This document shows, piece after piece, positions 1 to 5,965 of a stretch of 11,613 nt of DNA (position 1 is the stretch's first letter; every line of letters begins with the position of its first letter). Where the stretch lies: NCBI GenBank assembly GCA_017385345.1, contig JAFNRY010000080.1, forward strand, positions 1 through 11,613, given 5' to 3'. The notes beneath the pieces are model-generated. The model was not told where the DNA came from and did no database searches. It saw only the letters and a program-made list of their open reading frames with translations. The position numbers and the translations under genes were made by a program. Source of the stretch: Kiritimatiellia bacterium (GTDB lineage Bacteria > Verrucomicrobiota > Kiritimatiellia > RFP12 > UBA1067).

Positions 1-1
1 C

Positions 2-283
2 CCGCAGGAAGAAGTCGATACGATAAACAAGTACGGCGGCAAGCTTCCCGACGCGGTCGGCATTCCGGAGGAGCAGCTCCGCAAGGCGGCTAAGAGCGCG
101 GTGTGCAAGATCAACATCGACAGCGATTCGCGTCTGGCGATGACGGCGGCGATCCGCAAGCACTTCGCGGAACATCCCGACCACTTCGATCCGCGTCAGT
201 ATCTCTCGCCGGCGCGCGACAACATGAAGAAGATGTACATCCACAAGATCGTCAAGGTCTTGGGTTCCGACAACAAACTCTAA
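2..283 (+). CDS. Class II fructose-bisphosphate aldolase, C-terminal part (5' end outside window)
   Basis: The reading frame is open from base 2 and ends at a TAA at 281-283, giving the last 93 residues. The stretch INIDSDSRLAMTAAIRK followed by FDPRQYLSPAR and a final IVKVLGS matches the C-terminal end of class II (zinc-dependent) fructose-bisphosphate aldolases. In that family the N(I/V)D(S/T)D segment helps bind the dihydroxyacetone phosphate end of the substrate. The enzyme reversibly splits fructose-1,6-bisphosphate in cytosolic glycolysis and gluconeogenesis. The zinc ligands and catalytic aspartate lie upstream of the window and cannot be checked. Related class II members such as tagatose-bisphosphate aldolase share this ending less closely. 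The gene is followed after 18 nt by a GC-rich hairpin and then purM, with no obvious metabolic link. Confidence 0.85.
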   Translation, partial: PQEEVDTINKYGGKLPDAVGIPEEQLRKAAKSAVCKINIDSDSRLAMTAAIRKHFAEHPDHFDPRQYLSPARDNMKKMYIHKIVKVLGSDNKL

Positions 284-301
284 GACGTCCGCAAGGGCGA
301 T

Positions 302-330
302 GCGGGCCGCCGCCCCACGCGGCGGCCCGC
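302..330 (+). terminator. GC-rich hairpin between aldolase gene and purM
   Basis: A perfect 12-bp inverted repeat (302-313 pairing with 319-330) encloses a 5-nt loop. It begins 18 nt after the aldolase stop. It is followed by CCAAAACAAT rather than a T-run, so it is not a canonical intrinsic terminator. It may act as a U-less terminator, a 3' mRNA stabiliser, or an attenuating structure before purM. The structure is seen directly; the role is inferred. Confidence 0.5.
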
Positions 331-356
331 CCAAAACAATCCGGGGAAGAAGCGAA

Positions 357-1397
357 ATGGCCAAAGAAAGCAAATCTGCGTATGCAAGAGCCGGCGTCGA
401 TATCGACGTCAAGATGGAAGCGGTTGGCTCCATCAAAGAGATGGTGGCGTCCACCAAGACGGCGAACGTCATAGGCGGAATAGGCGCCTTCGGCGGTTTG
501 CACAAGATTCCCCAGGGCAAGGGCATGATTCTCGTGGCGTCCACGGACGGCGTCGGCACCAAGCTCAAGGTGGCCGCGATGATGAACCGGCACGACACCG
601 TCGGGCAGGACATCGTCAACCACTGCGTGAACGACATACTCGTGCAGGGCGCCAAGCCGCTATTCTTCATGGACTACGTGGGAACCGCCAAAGTCTCGCC
701 CTCGCAATTCAAGAGCGTCGTCGCCGGTCTGTGCAAGGCGTGCCGAGAGAACCACATGGCGCTTCTCGGCGGGGAAACCGCCGAAATGCCCGGCCTTTAT
801 CCCGCCGGCGAATACGATCTGGTCGGAACCATCGTGGGCTGCGTGAAGAGAGATTCGCTCATAACCGGAAAGTCGATAAGGGCGGGAGACGTAATACTCG
901 GCCTGCCGTCCGGCGGACTGCAGACGAACGGTTTTTCCCTCGCGAGGCGCGTCATCTTCGACATGTGCCAGTACTCCTGCCTCGACAAGCTGCCCGGCAC
1001 GAACCAGACGTTCGGAGACGCCCTTCTCGCTGTCCACAAGAGCTTCCTGCGGCCCGTGTCCAACATGCTTGCCGCGAAGGTCAAGATCAACGGCATGGCC
1101 CACATCACCGGCGGCGGCTTCGTCGACAACATTCCGCGCGTTCTGCCGAAGGCGGTCAACGCGGAAATCGACCGTTCCACATGGCAGCCGCCGACGATCT
1201 TCAACTTCATAATGAACCAGGGCAAGATCGACAGAGACGAGATGTACCGTGTATTCAACATGGGCATCGGCTACGTGGTGATCCTGCCGAAAAACCAGCT
1301 CGTCAAGGCGACGAACATCCTCCGCGCCATGCACTATCCCTACCATGTCATCGGCGTGATCCGCAAAGGGAGCGGAAAAGTAGTATATAAAAACTGA
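357..1397 (+). CDS. purM: Phosphoribosylformylglycinamidine cyclo-ligase (AIR synthetase)
   Basis: This 346-residue protein has the usual PurM length. PurM uses ATP to close phosphoribosylformylglycinamidine into aminoimidazole ribonucleotide (AIR), the fifth step of cytosolic de novo purine synthesis; AIR also feeds the thiamine pyrimidine branch. Visible motifs are YARAGVDID (residues 9-17), the ATP/Mg loop STDGVGTKLK (62-71), HDTVGQDIVNHCVNDI (79-94), LLGGETAEMPG (136-146), LPSGGLQTNGFSLAR (183-197) and AHITGGGFVDNIPRVLP (248-264), in the standard order for the AIRS N- and C-terminal domains. The ATG at 357 is preferred over an upstream in-frame start at 300 because it gives the normal MAKE... 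start, leaves the hairpin at 302-330 untranslated, and follows a purine-rich GGGGAAGAAG. The gene ends with TGA and a second hairpin follows. Confidence 0.97.
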   Translation: MAKESKSAYARAGVDIDVKMEAVGSIKEMVASTKTANVIGGIGAFGGLHKIPQGKGMILVASTDGVGTKLKVAAMMNRHDTVGQDIVNHCVNDILVQGAKPLFFMDYVGTAKVSPSQFKSVVAGLCKACRENHMALLGGETAEMPGLYPAGEYDLVGTIVGCVKRDSLITGKSIRAGDVILGLPSGGLQTNGFSLARRVIFDMCQYSCLDKLPGTNQTFGDALLAVHKSFLRPVSNMLAAKVKINGMAHITGGGFVDNIPRVLPKAVNAEIDRSTWQPPTIFNFIMNQGKIDRDEMYRVFNMGIGYVVILPKNQLVKATNILRAMHYPYHVIGVIRKGSGKVVYKN

Positions 1398-1404
1398 CGG
1401 TCCC

Positions 1405-1423
1405 CGGCCCGTTGCACGGGCCG
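1405..1423 (+). terminator. GC-rich hairpin after purM
   Basis: An 8-bp perfect inverted repeat, CGGCCCGT (1405-1412) with ACGGGCCG (1416-1423), has a 3-nt loop and starts 8 nt after the purM stop. Only a short CAGGCTTT follows, so intrinsic termination would be weak. It shares the CGGGCCG core with the hairpin after the aldolase gene. It may separate purM from the glycosyltransferase gene or stabilise the purM mRNA end. Confidence 0.4.
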
Positions 1424-1444
1424 CAGGCTTTGCGGCGACCACGG

Positions 1445-2596
1445 ATGAATGTCTGGATAGCGAATCCCTTCGACAATCTTCCGCTCGAGGGCTACCGCCC
1501 GCAGCGCTACTGGCTGATGGCGCGCGCGTTCGCCCGCGCCGGGCACAATGTCACGTACTGGACGTCTGACTTTTCCCACGCGCTGAAGGCGAAACGGAAA
1601 ATCCTCCACGCCAATCCCGAACCGCGAATCGGCCTGCGCTTCGTGCCAACGCCGCCGTACAAATCGAACATATGCCTCGCCAGAGTCGCAAGCCATATGG
1701 CGCTCGCAAGAAAATGGCGCTCGCTCGCGCAGGCGGAAACACGGAAACCGGACGTCGCGGTCGCATCCATGCCGCCGCTCGGCCTTTGCGGCGAAGTGTT
1801 GCGCTTCGCGCATGCCAACGGAGCCGTCGCCATAGTCGATGTGATGGACGCCTGGCCGGAAACGTTCGAAAGAATCGTCCCGCGCCCGCTGCTTGCGCCG
1901 CTCCGGCGCGCAGCCGGGAAGATATACAATTCGGCCGACGCGGTTTCTGCGGTCGCTTCGCGCTACATCGATCTTGCGAAATCCTACGGCGCGTCCGCTC
2001 CGGCGAGACTTTTCTACCATGGGATAGAAATCGACGCCAGACCGCCGCGCCGCGAAGCAAGGCGCGACGGAATGTTCAGGCTCGCATACATAGGCTCCAT
2101 GGGCGCGTCCTACGATTTAGAAACGGCGATCGTCGCCGTAAAGGCGACGCCGCGGGCCACTTTCGATATTGCGGGCGGCGGGCCGAAAGAGGCCTTGCTT
2201 CGCAAGACCGCCGGGAATTGCGACAGAATCCATTTCCATGGATATCTGGATTCGGCCGAAATGAAAAAACTGCTTGCCGGGGCGGACGCCGGTCTCGTGC
2301 CGATGCTGCCCGAATCGTGCGTCGGCGTTCCGTACAAGCTTGCAGACTACGCAGCCGCCGGGTTGCGAGTGGCGGAATGCCTCGGCGGGGAAACGCAAGC
2401 GCTCGTCGAACGCTTCCACGCCGGTCTTCACTACAAACCGCGCGACCCCGCTTCGCTGGCCCGGTGCATGGCGGAACTCGCCGCCGGCACGGACGCGAAA
2501 TGGGATCCCGGAGGATTCGCTGATGGATTCAACGCGGAGAATATAATGTCGGATTACGTACGCTGGACGGAGGGATTGTGCGCTTCTGGGGCATAA
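1445..2596 (+). CDS. GT4-type glycosyltransferase (GT-B fold)
   Basis: This 383-residue protein fits a retaining GT-B glycosyltransferase of the GT4 type, transferring a sugar from an activated donor to an envelope or exopolysaccharide acceptor at the cytoplasmic face of the membrane. The N-terminal acceptor domain starts MNVWIANPFDNLPLEGYRPQR and contains the ARAGHNVTYWTSDF strand-loop typical of this group. The donor domain begins near LAYIGSMG (213-220), followed by DIAGGGP (241-247), IHFHGYLD (262-269), ADAGLVPM (280-287) and VPYKLADYAAAGLRV (295-309), which takes the place of the usual P-x-K-x-x-E-Y-x-A-x-G nucleotide-sugar site; Asp replaces the common Glu. The ATG at 1445 gives a normal N-terminus. 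A TTG at 1412 would add 11 unrelated residues and lies in the hairpin. No strong ribosome binding site is seen. The 3' end overlaps the next gene by 19 nt. Donor and acceptor sugars cannot be named. Confidence 0.8.
   Translation: MNVWIANPFDNLPLEGYRPQRYWLMARAFARAGHNVTYWTSDFSHALKAKRKILHANPEPRIGLRFVPTPPYKSNICLARVASHMALARKWRSLAQAETRKPDVAVASMPPLGLCGEVLRFAHANGAVAIVDVMDAWPETFERIVPRPLLAPLRRAAGKIYNSADAVSAVASRYIDLAKSYGASAPARLFYHGIEIDARPPRREARRDGMFRLAYIGSMGASYDLETAIVAVKATPRATFDIAGGGPKEALLRKTAGNCDRIHFHGYLDSAEMKKLLAGADAGLVPMLPESCVGVPYKLADYAAAGLRVAECLGGETQALVERFHAGLHYKPRDPASLARCMAELAAGTDAKWDPGGFADGFNAENIMSDYVRWTEGLCASGA
2569..2574 (+). promoter_or_regulatory. Ribosome binding site fixing the GTG start of the MurE-like gene
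   Basis: GGAGGG lies 3 nt before the GTG at 2578, inside the end of the glycosyltransferase gene. In this frame the only possible region upstream runs back to a TGA at 2521-2523 with no ATG, GTG or TTG. The start is therefore well constrained and the protein cannot carry a longer N-terminus. Confidence 0.65.
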
Positions 2597-3726
2597 CCGG
2601 CACGAACGGGAAAACGACTACCGCCTGGGTGCTCGCCGATTTCCTCGGCGCGGCATACATCACGACTGTCGAGGTCTGGACGCTCAAGCGACGTTTCTAC
2701 ACGGGCTACACCACCCCGCCTCTTTCCATGCTGAAGGAGATATACGCCGAAATGGAGGCGGCCGGGGCGAAAGACTGCGTCATGGAGGTTTCGAGCCACG
2801 CCATCGCGCAGAACCGCGTCGGCTTCGGAGAGACGACTCTTTTTTCCGGCGGGGCTTTCACGAATATAAGCGAAGACCATCTCGACTACCACAAGACCAT
2901 GGAGGCGTACTTCCGGGCGAAGATGGGATTTCCCGAAGCGATCGCCAAGAACGCGCCGCCGCCGCCAACCTGCGCCGGGCGGCGCGACCTGCCGCCGTTT
3001 GTGGTCTGTCTCGACGGCGAAGAAAGCGGCGCCCGGCGGATGCTCGAAGAGGCCGGCCGCCTGCCGCTGAACGTGATTCCGGTTTCATTCCGCAGGCCGC
3101 GCTTCGACCTTTCCAGGCTGTGCCTCGCCGGCGACTTCAACAAATCGAACGTGCTTGCCGCCGCCACGCTGGCAGAGGCGGCAGGCGTCCCGCGCGAGAC
3201 GATACAACGCAGGATTCCATTTCTCCAGCCGCGCTGGGGAAGGCTCGAACGCATAGAGAACGCGGATTGCAAAGGGACGGTCTATGTGGATTTCGCGCAC
3301 ACTCCGGACGGAATAGCCAAGGTGCTGGAGGCAGCGCGCGGATTCACGCCTCCGGGCGCTTCGATCTGGATAGTATTCGGCGCCGGCGGCGACCGCGATC
3401 CGATGAAACGGCCTTTGATGGGCGAAGCGGCCGCTTCGGGCGCGGACAGGATAGTCGTCACAAGCGACAATCCGAGAAGCGAAGATCCTGACGCTATAAT
3501 AAGTGCGATAATGGGGGGGATTGCGAAGCAGGGCGGGACGGCCGCTTCGGGAGCCGTTGCAATCGCGGACAGGCGCGATGCGATTTCTTTCGCGCTTTCA
3601 AACGCGGCGCAAGGCGACACGGTGCTGATCTGCGGGAAAGGCCATGAAACCACCCAGGAGATCGCGGGAGTCAAATATCCGTTCGACGACCGGGAAGAAG
3701 TGCGCCGCTGGGAAAGAAAACGCTGA
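2578..3726 (+). CDS. MurE-like Mur ligase lacking the N-terminal UDP-MurNAc-binding domain
   Basis: This 382-residue protein carries the central and C-terminal domains of a Mur ligase and resembles MurE, which adds the third amino acid to UDP-MurNAc-dipeptide using ATP in the cytosol. The P-loop GTNGKTTT is at residues 8-15. MEVSSHA (69-75) supplies the Mg-binding Glu, DHLDYHKTMEAYFRAK (100-115) contains the probable carbamylated Lys115, and DFAHTPDG (238-245) and FGAGGDRDPMKRPLMGE (267-283) follow. DNPR (297-300) is the signature of MurE enzymes that add meso-diaminopimelate. GKGHE (353-357) is close to the C-terminus. MurE is normally about 480-500 residues. Here the protein starts three residues before the P-loop segment, so the roughly 90-100-residue substrate-binding domain is absent, and the frame is closed upstream. 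It overlaps the glycosyltransferase gene by 19 nt, implying coupling. It may be a divergent MurE, a paralogue acting on another peptide, or a subunit needing a partner. Ligase family membership is secure; the substrate is not. Confidence 0.82.
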   Translation: MRFWGITGTNGKTTTAWVLADFLGAAYITTVEVWTLKRRFYTGYTTPPLSMLKEIYAEMEAAGAKDCVMEVSSHAIAQNRVGFGETTLFSGGAFTNISEDHLDYHKTMEAYFRAKMGFPEAIAKNAPPPPTCAGRRDLPPFVVCLDGEESGARRMLEEAGRLPLNVIPVSFRRPRFDLSRLCLAGDFNKSNVLAAATLAEAAGVPRETIQRRIPFLQPRWGRLERIENADCKGTVYVDFAHTPDGIAKVLEAARGFTPPGASIWIVFGAGGDRDPMKRPLMGEAAASGADRIVVTSDNPRSEDPDAIISAIMGGIAKQGGTAASGAVAIADRRDAISFALSNAAQGDTVLICGKGHETTQEIAGVKYPFDDREEVRRWERKR

Positions 3727-4333
3727 CCGGGCGGTCGGAACAAAGAACGATCTCCGGATCCGCCGCCCTGTTCAAGGTGCCGCGGTGGAGAACATCGAAC
3801 CTCACGCCGTCGAGCGGCCACTCCAATCCTCTGGACTTCATGCGGGTGCGGGAATCGGGAACGAAAACGGAAACTGGCGCGCCTTGGCGAACGCGAAACG
3901 CCATCTCGCCTTCCAGCGGCACGAAACACCCCGATTCGGACACGATTTCAAGTTTCAGCGAAAGCGCGCGGAACACATTTCCTATCGAATGGTCGTCGCG
4001 GCGGCCGGTCGCGCCGAGGATGACGGGATCGCTCCACCCGCTGGCGGCGCAGAAACCGGCCGCCTTTTCGAGATCGTTCGTTTCTTGTTCGGGTATGCGC
4101 ACTACATTGCGGAAACGTCCGCGAAGGGAATCGCAATCCCCGACAACGGCGTCGGGGGATCTGTGCATGCGCCTGCGGAAAACATCAGCCGCGCCGTCGC
4201 AGCATACGATTTTTGACGCCGACTCGAGAATGCTGCGCGGCACACCGCCCTTGCGCGGGAAATCGCCGGCCGCGAGAATTACGCACCGCCCGTCCGGGCG
4301 CGGCGCGAAAAAGCGCACCGTTCCGCTACGCAT
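3671..4333 (-). CDS. Thiamine pyrophosphokinase
   Basis: The 220-residue product matches thiamine pyrophosphokinase in length and motif order. The enzyme transfers pyrophosphate from ATP to thiamine, making the cofactor thiamine diphosphate in the cytosol. The catalytic domain shows VILAAGDFP (18-26), CCDGAAD (44-50), PDAVVGDCDSL (60-70), the acidic TNDLEKA (85-91) and ILGATGRRDDHSIGN (105-119), which correspond to the family's D-x-x-x-G-D-x-D-S, T-D-x-x-K and G-x-x-G-x-R-x-D-H motifs. The C-terminal thiamine-binding part ends with GTLNRAADPEIVLCSDRPVS. The ATG at 4333 overlaps the rnc stop in ATGCGTAG and has no Shine-Dalgarno sequence, so translation probably depends on coupling. An upstream in-frame start at 4426 would lie wholly inside rnc and add an Arg-rich tail foreign to the family. 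The 3' end overlaps the convergent MurE-like gene by 56 bp. Confidence 0.88.
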   Translation of the reverse strand: MRSGTVRFFAPRPDGRCVILAAGDFPRKGGVPRSILESASKIVCCDGAADVFRRRMHRSPDAVVGDCDSLRGRFRNVVRIPEQETNDLEKAAGFCAASGWSDPVILGATGRRDDHSIGNVFRALSLKLEIVSESGCFVPLEGEMAFRVRQGAPVSVFVPDSRTRMKSRGLEWPLDGVRFDVLHRGTLNRAADPEIVLCSDRPVSVFFPSGALLPGRRTDI

Positions 4334-4985
4334 TGGCGCCGAGTAGAGAAAAAAGCGCCGCGGCGGCATTGGATTCGGCCTCTTTCTTGTTGCGGCCTTC
4401 ACCGCTCGCCGCGCCCGCGCCGGCAATCGACACTTCCACCGTAAACACCGGCTTGTCGGCGGTTCCGGAGACGTTCAACGTTTTATAAACCGGAGTTCTC
4501 GGCGGAATCAACGCCTGGGAATAATGCTGAAGCGCGCTTTTCGGATTGCCGTCGAGCTCGCCGTAGCGCGAGTTCGACTGGAGACCGAGCGTATCGAACA
4601 CCGTCTTCGCAGCCTCGAGACCGCCATCCAGCCAGGCGGCGCCTATGACGGCTTCGACCGCGTCGGCGACTGCTTTCGCGCCCGGGGGAAGCGGAGCCGC
4701 TCCCTTGTTGCGCCGGAGAAGCGCGGGCAGGCCGGCTGCTTCTCCGGCGGCCGCCAAAGCCGATGACGACACCATATGCTGGCGCCGGGAGGTCAAAAGC
4801 CCTTCCTCTTCCCCGGCTTCGCGTTTGAACAGCCAATCCGCGGCCACGAATCCCAAAACGGCGTCGCCGAGAAACTCAAGCCGCTGGTTGTCGCGAGCCC
4901 GGGGCGACGTCATCTTGTACGATGGCGTGGTTAAAGCCTCCTCGGCAAGCGCGCTGTCGCGAAACTCGTAGCCGAGCAACGTCAT
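4326..4985 (-). CDS. rnc: Ribonuclease III
   Basis: This 219-residue double-strand-specific endoribonuclease would process rRNA precursors and structured mRNAs in the cytosol. The catalytic domain holds the signature NQRLEFLGDAVLG (33-45) with the metal-binding Glu37 and Asp41, and DAVEAVIGAAWLDGG (108-122) with Asp108 and Glu111. The double-stranded RNA-binding domain runs from NPKSALQHYSQAL (147-159) through PVYKTLNVSG to GEGRNKKEAESNAAAALF (195-212), containing the usual G-x-x-x-K-K-E-A-E pattern. The N-terminus is short: the family's GYxF box begins at residue 5, and ALTTPSY replaces the more usual ALTHPSY. All catalytic carboxylates named above are present, so the enzyme should be active. 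The start ATG overlaps the stop of the upstream gene as ATGA, with only a weak Shine-Dalgarno sequence. The stop is TAG. Confidence 0.95.
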   Translation of the reverse strand: MTLLGYEFRDSALAEEALTTPSYKMTSPRARDNQRLEFLGDAVLGFVAADWLFKREAGEEEGLLTSRRQHMVSSSALAAAGEAAGLPALLRRNKGAAPLPPGAKAVADAVEAVIGAAWLDGGLEAAKTVFDTLGLQSNSRYGELDGNPKSALQHYSQALIPPRTPVYKTLNVSGTADKPVFTVEVSIAGAGAASGEGRNKKEAESNAAAALFSLLGANA

Positions 4986-5965
4986 TTGACCGCTGGAGCC
5001 TCAGGTTGCTTTGCGGGCGCCGCAGATTTTGGCGCAGGATTGGCCGCAGATTTCGCAGCCGGTCCGGCTGCAGGTTCGGACGCCGGTTCAACTTTGGATT
5101 TGGTCGCGGAATCGGTCTTTTCCACCGTAGCGGCAGCCGCCCCGCCCTTCTCGACCGCACCGGCCGCCGCCTTCTTTTCTTCTACCTTCTTTTCCTCTTT
5201 CTCCTTCTTCGACTCTTCCGGCTTGGGAGACTTGGGAAGCAGACTTTCAACCGAATACGACGGAACGATGAAAATCCAGTCGCGGCCGTCGAGTTTCATG
5301 TAGCGGTCGGTTCCGCCCTTTACCGTGGTTCCGATGGTGGCGACGCGATTCGTATCGCCCGCTATCGTCACCTTAGCGGTAATGCCGGTGGAAAGTCCGG
5401 TGATCGAATCATCTATACCCTTTTCAGCCAGATCCTTGAACGAAATCCAAGGCGTATCGACTATTTTTGTGTCGCACCATGCCTTGGAATCTCCATCGAA
5501 CGCGTCGAGGCCGTCTCCCGTCAAAACGGCCTGGCCTTTGTATTCGGCATACCTGCCGAGGCCCCATTTTTCATGCTTTTCGCCGAGAACTACGGAAAAC
5601 AGTTCCTTGCCTGCGGCATCTTTTCCGACTACGGGAATCCGGGTGGAAAGTTTTTTGCCGCGCACGATCTGTCCGGCTTTCAGCTCTTGGAGTTTGAGAA
5701 GATTCTCGACTATTTTCGGCTTGTCGGCCGGATAATTTTGCATCGACTCGACAATCCAGCCGTTTTCGCCGGCGGAAAGAACCGTCTTGGTCTTGTCGCC
5801 GATTTCCAATTTCGCGATTCTGTCGATGCCGACGTCGCCGACAATGCGTTCGCCGGATATGGATGCCGGATTCGACTTCGACGACTTTCCCGCGATGCAG
5901 GCGGCTACCGCGGCGGCCGCCGCCACGACGAACGCCGTTGCGATTTTCCTGCTGCTCTTAGACAT
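4982..5965 (-). CDS. DUF4340-like membrane-anchored or lipoprotein component of a Gld-type ABC system
   Basis: The 327-residue protein has an N-terminal basic segment (MSKSSRK) and a hydrophobic stretch at 8-25 ending in VAAC, a plausible lipobox with Cys23; it could instead be a simple membrane anchor. The following region resembles DUF4340 proteins: IDRIAKLEIGDK, a GWIVESMQNYPAD segment (69-81) and VENLLKLQELKAGQIV (86-101). DUF4340 genes commonly sit beside GldF/GldG-like genes, as here, but their biochemical role is unknown. Residues about 245-327 are low complexity, first Lys/Glu-rich, then Ala/Pro-rich, and probably disordered. The ATG at 5965 is chosen over a GTG at 5971 because AAGGAGG (5973-5979) lies 7 nt before the ATG and only 1 nt before the GTG. 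The start overlaps the permease stop by 8 nt (ATGTCTAA) and the stop overlaps rnc. Confidence 0.75.
   Translation of the reverse strand: MSKSSRKIATAFVVAAAAAVAACIAGKSSKSNPASISGERIVGDVGIDRIAKLEIGDKTKTVLSAGENGWIVESMQNYPADKPKIVENLLKLQELKAGQIVRGKKLSTRIPVVGKDAAGKELFSVVLGEKHEKWGLGRYAEYKGQAVLTGDGLDAFDGDSKAWCDTKIVDTPWISFKDLAEKGIDDSITGLSTGITAKVTIAGDTNRVATIGTTVKGGTDRYMKLDGRDWIFIVPSYSVESLLPKSPKPEESKKEKEEKKVEEKKAAAGAVEKGGAAAATVEKTDSATKSKVEPASEPAAGPAAKSAANPAPKSAAPAKQPEAPAVK

Noticed and set aside
300..356. Upstream in-frame start that would lengthen PurM by 19 residues
   Set aside because: It would translate through the GC hairpin, and the extra Arg/Gly/Pro-rich residues do not match PurM; the ATG at 357 gives the normal 346-residue length.
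2542..2547. TATAAT hexamer just before the MurE-like gene
   Set aside because: It lies inside the glycosyltransferase coding region, where frequent ATA and AAT codons make such hexamers by chance; others occur at 3495-3500 and 7869-7874 within genes.
4334..4426. Longer N-terminus for thiamine pyrophosphokinase
   Set aside because: The extra 31 residues lie inside rnc in another frame and are Arg-rich shadow translation; the ATG at 4333 makes an overlap like the other junctions.
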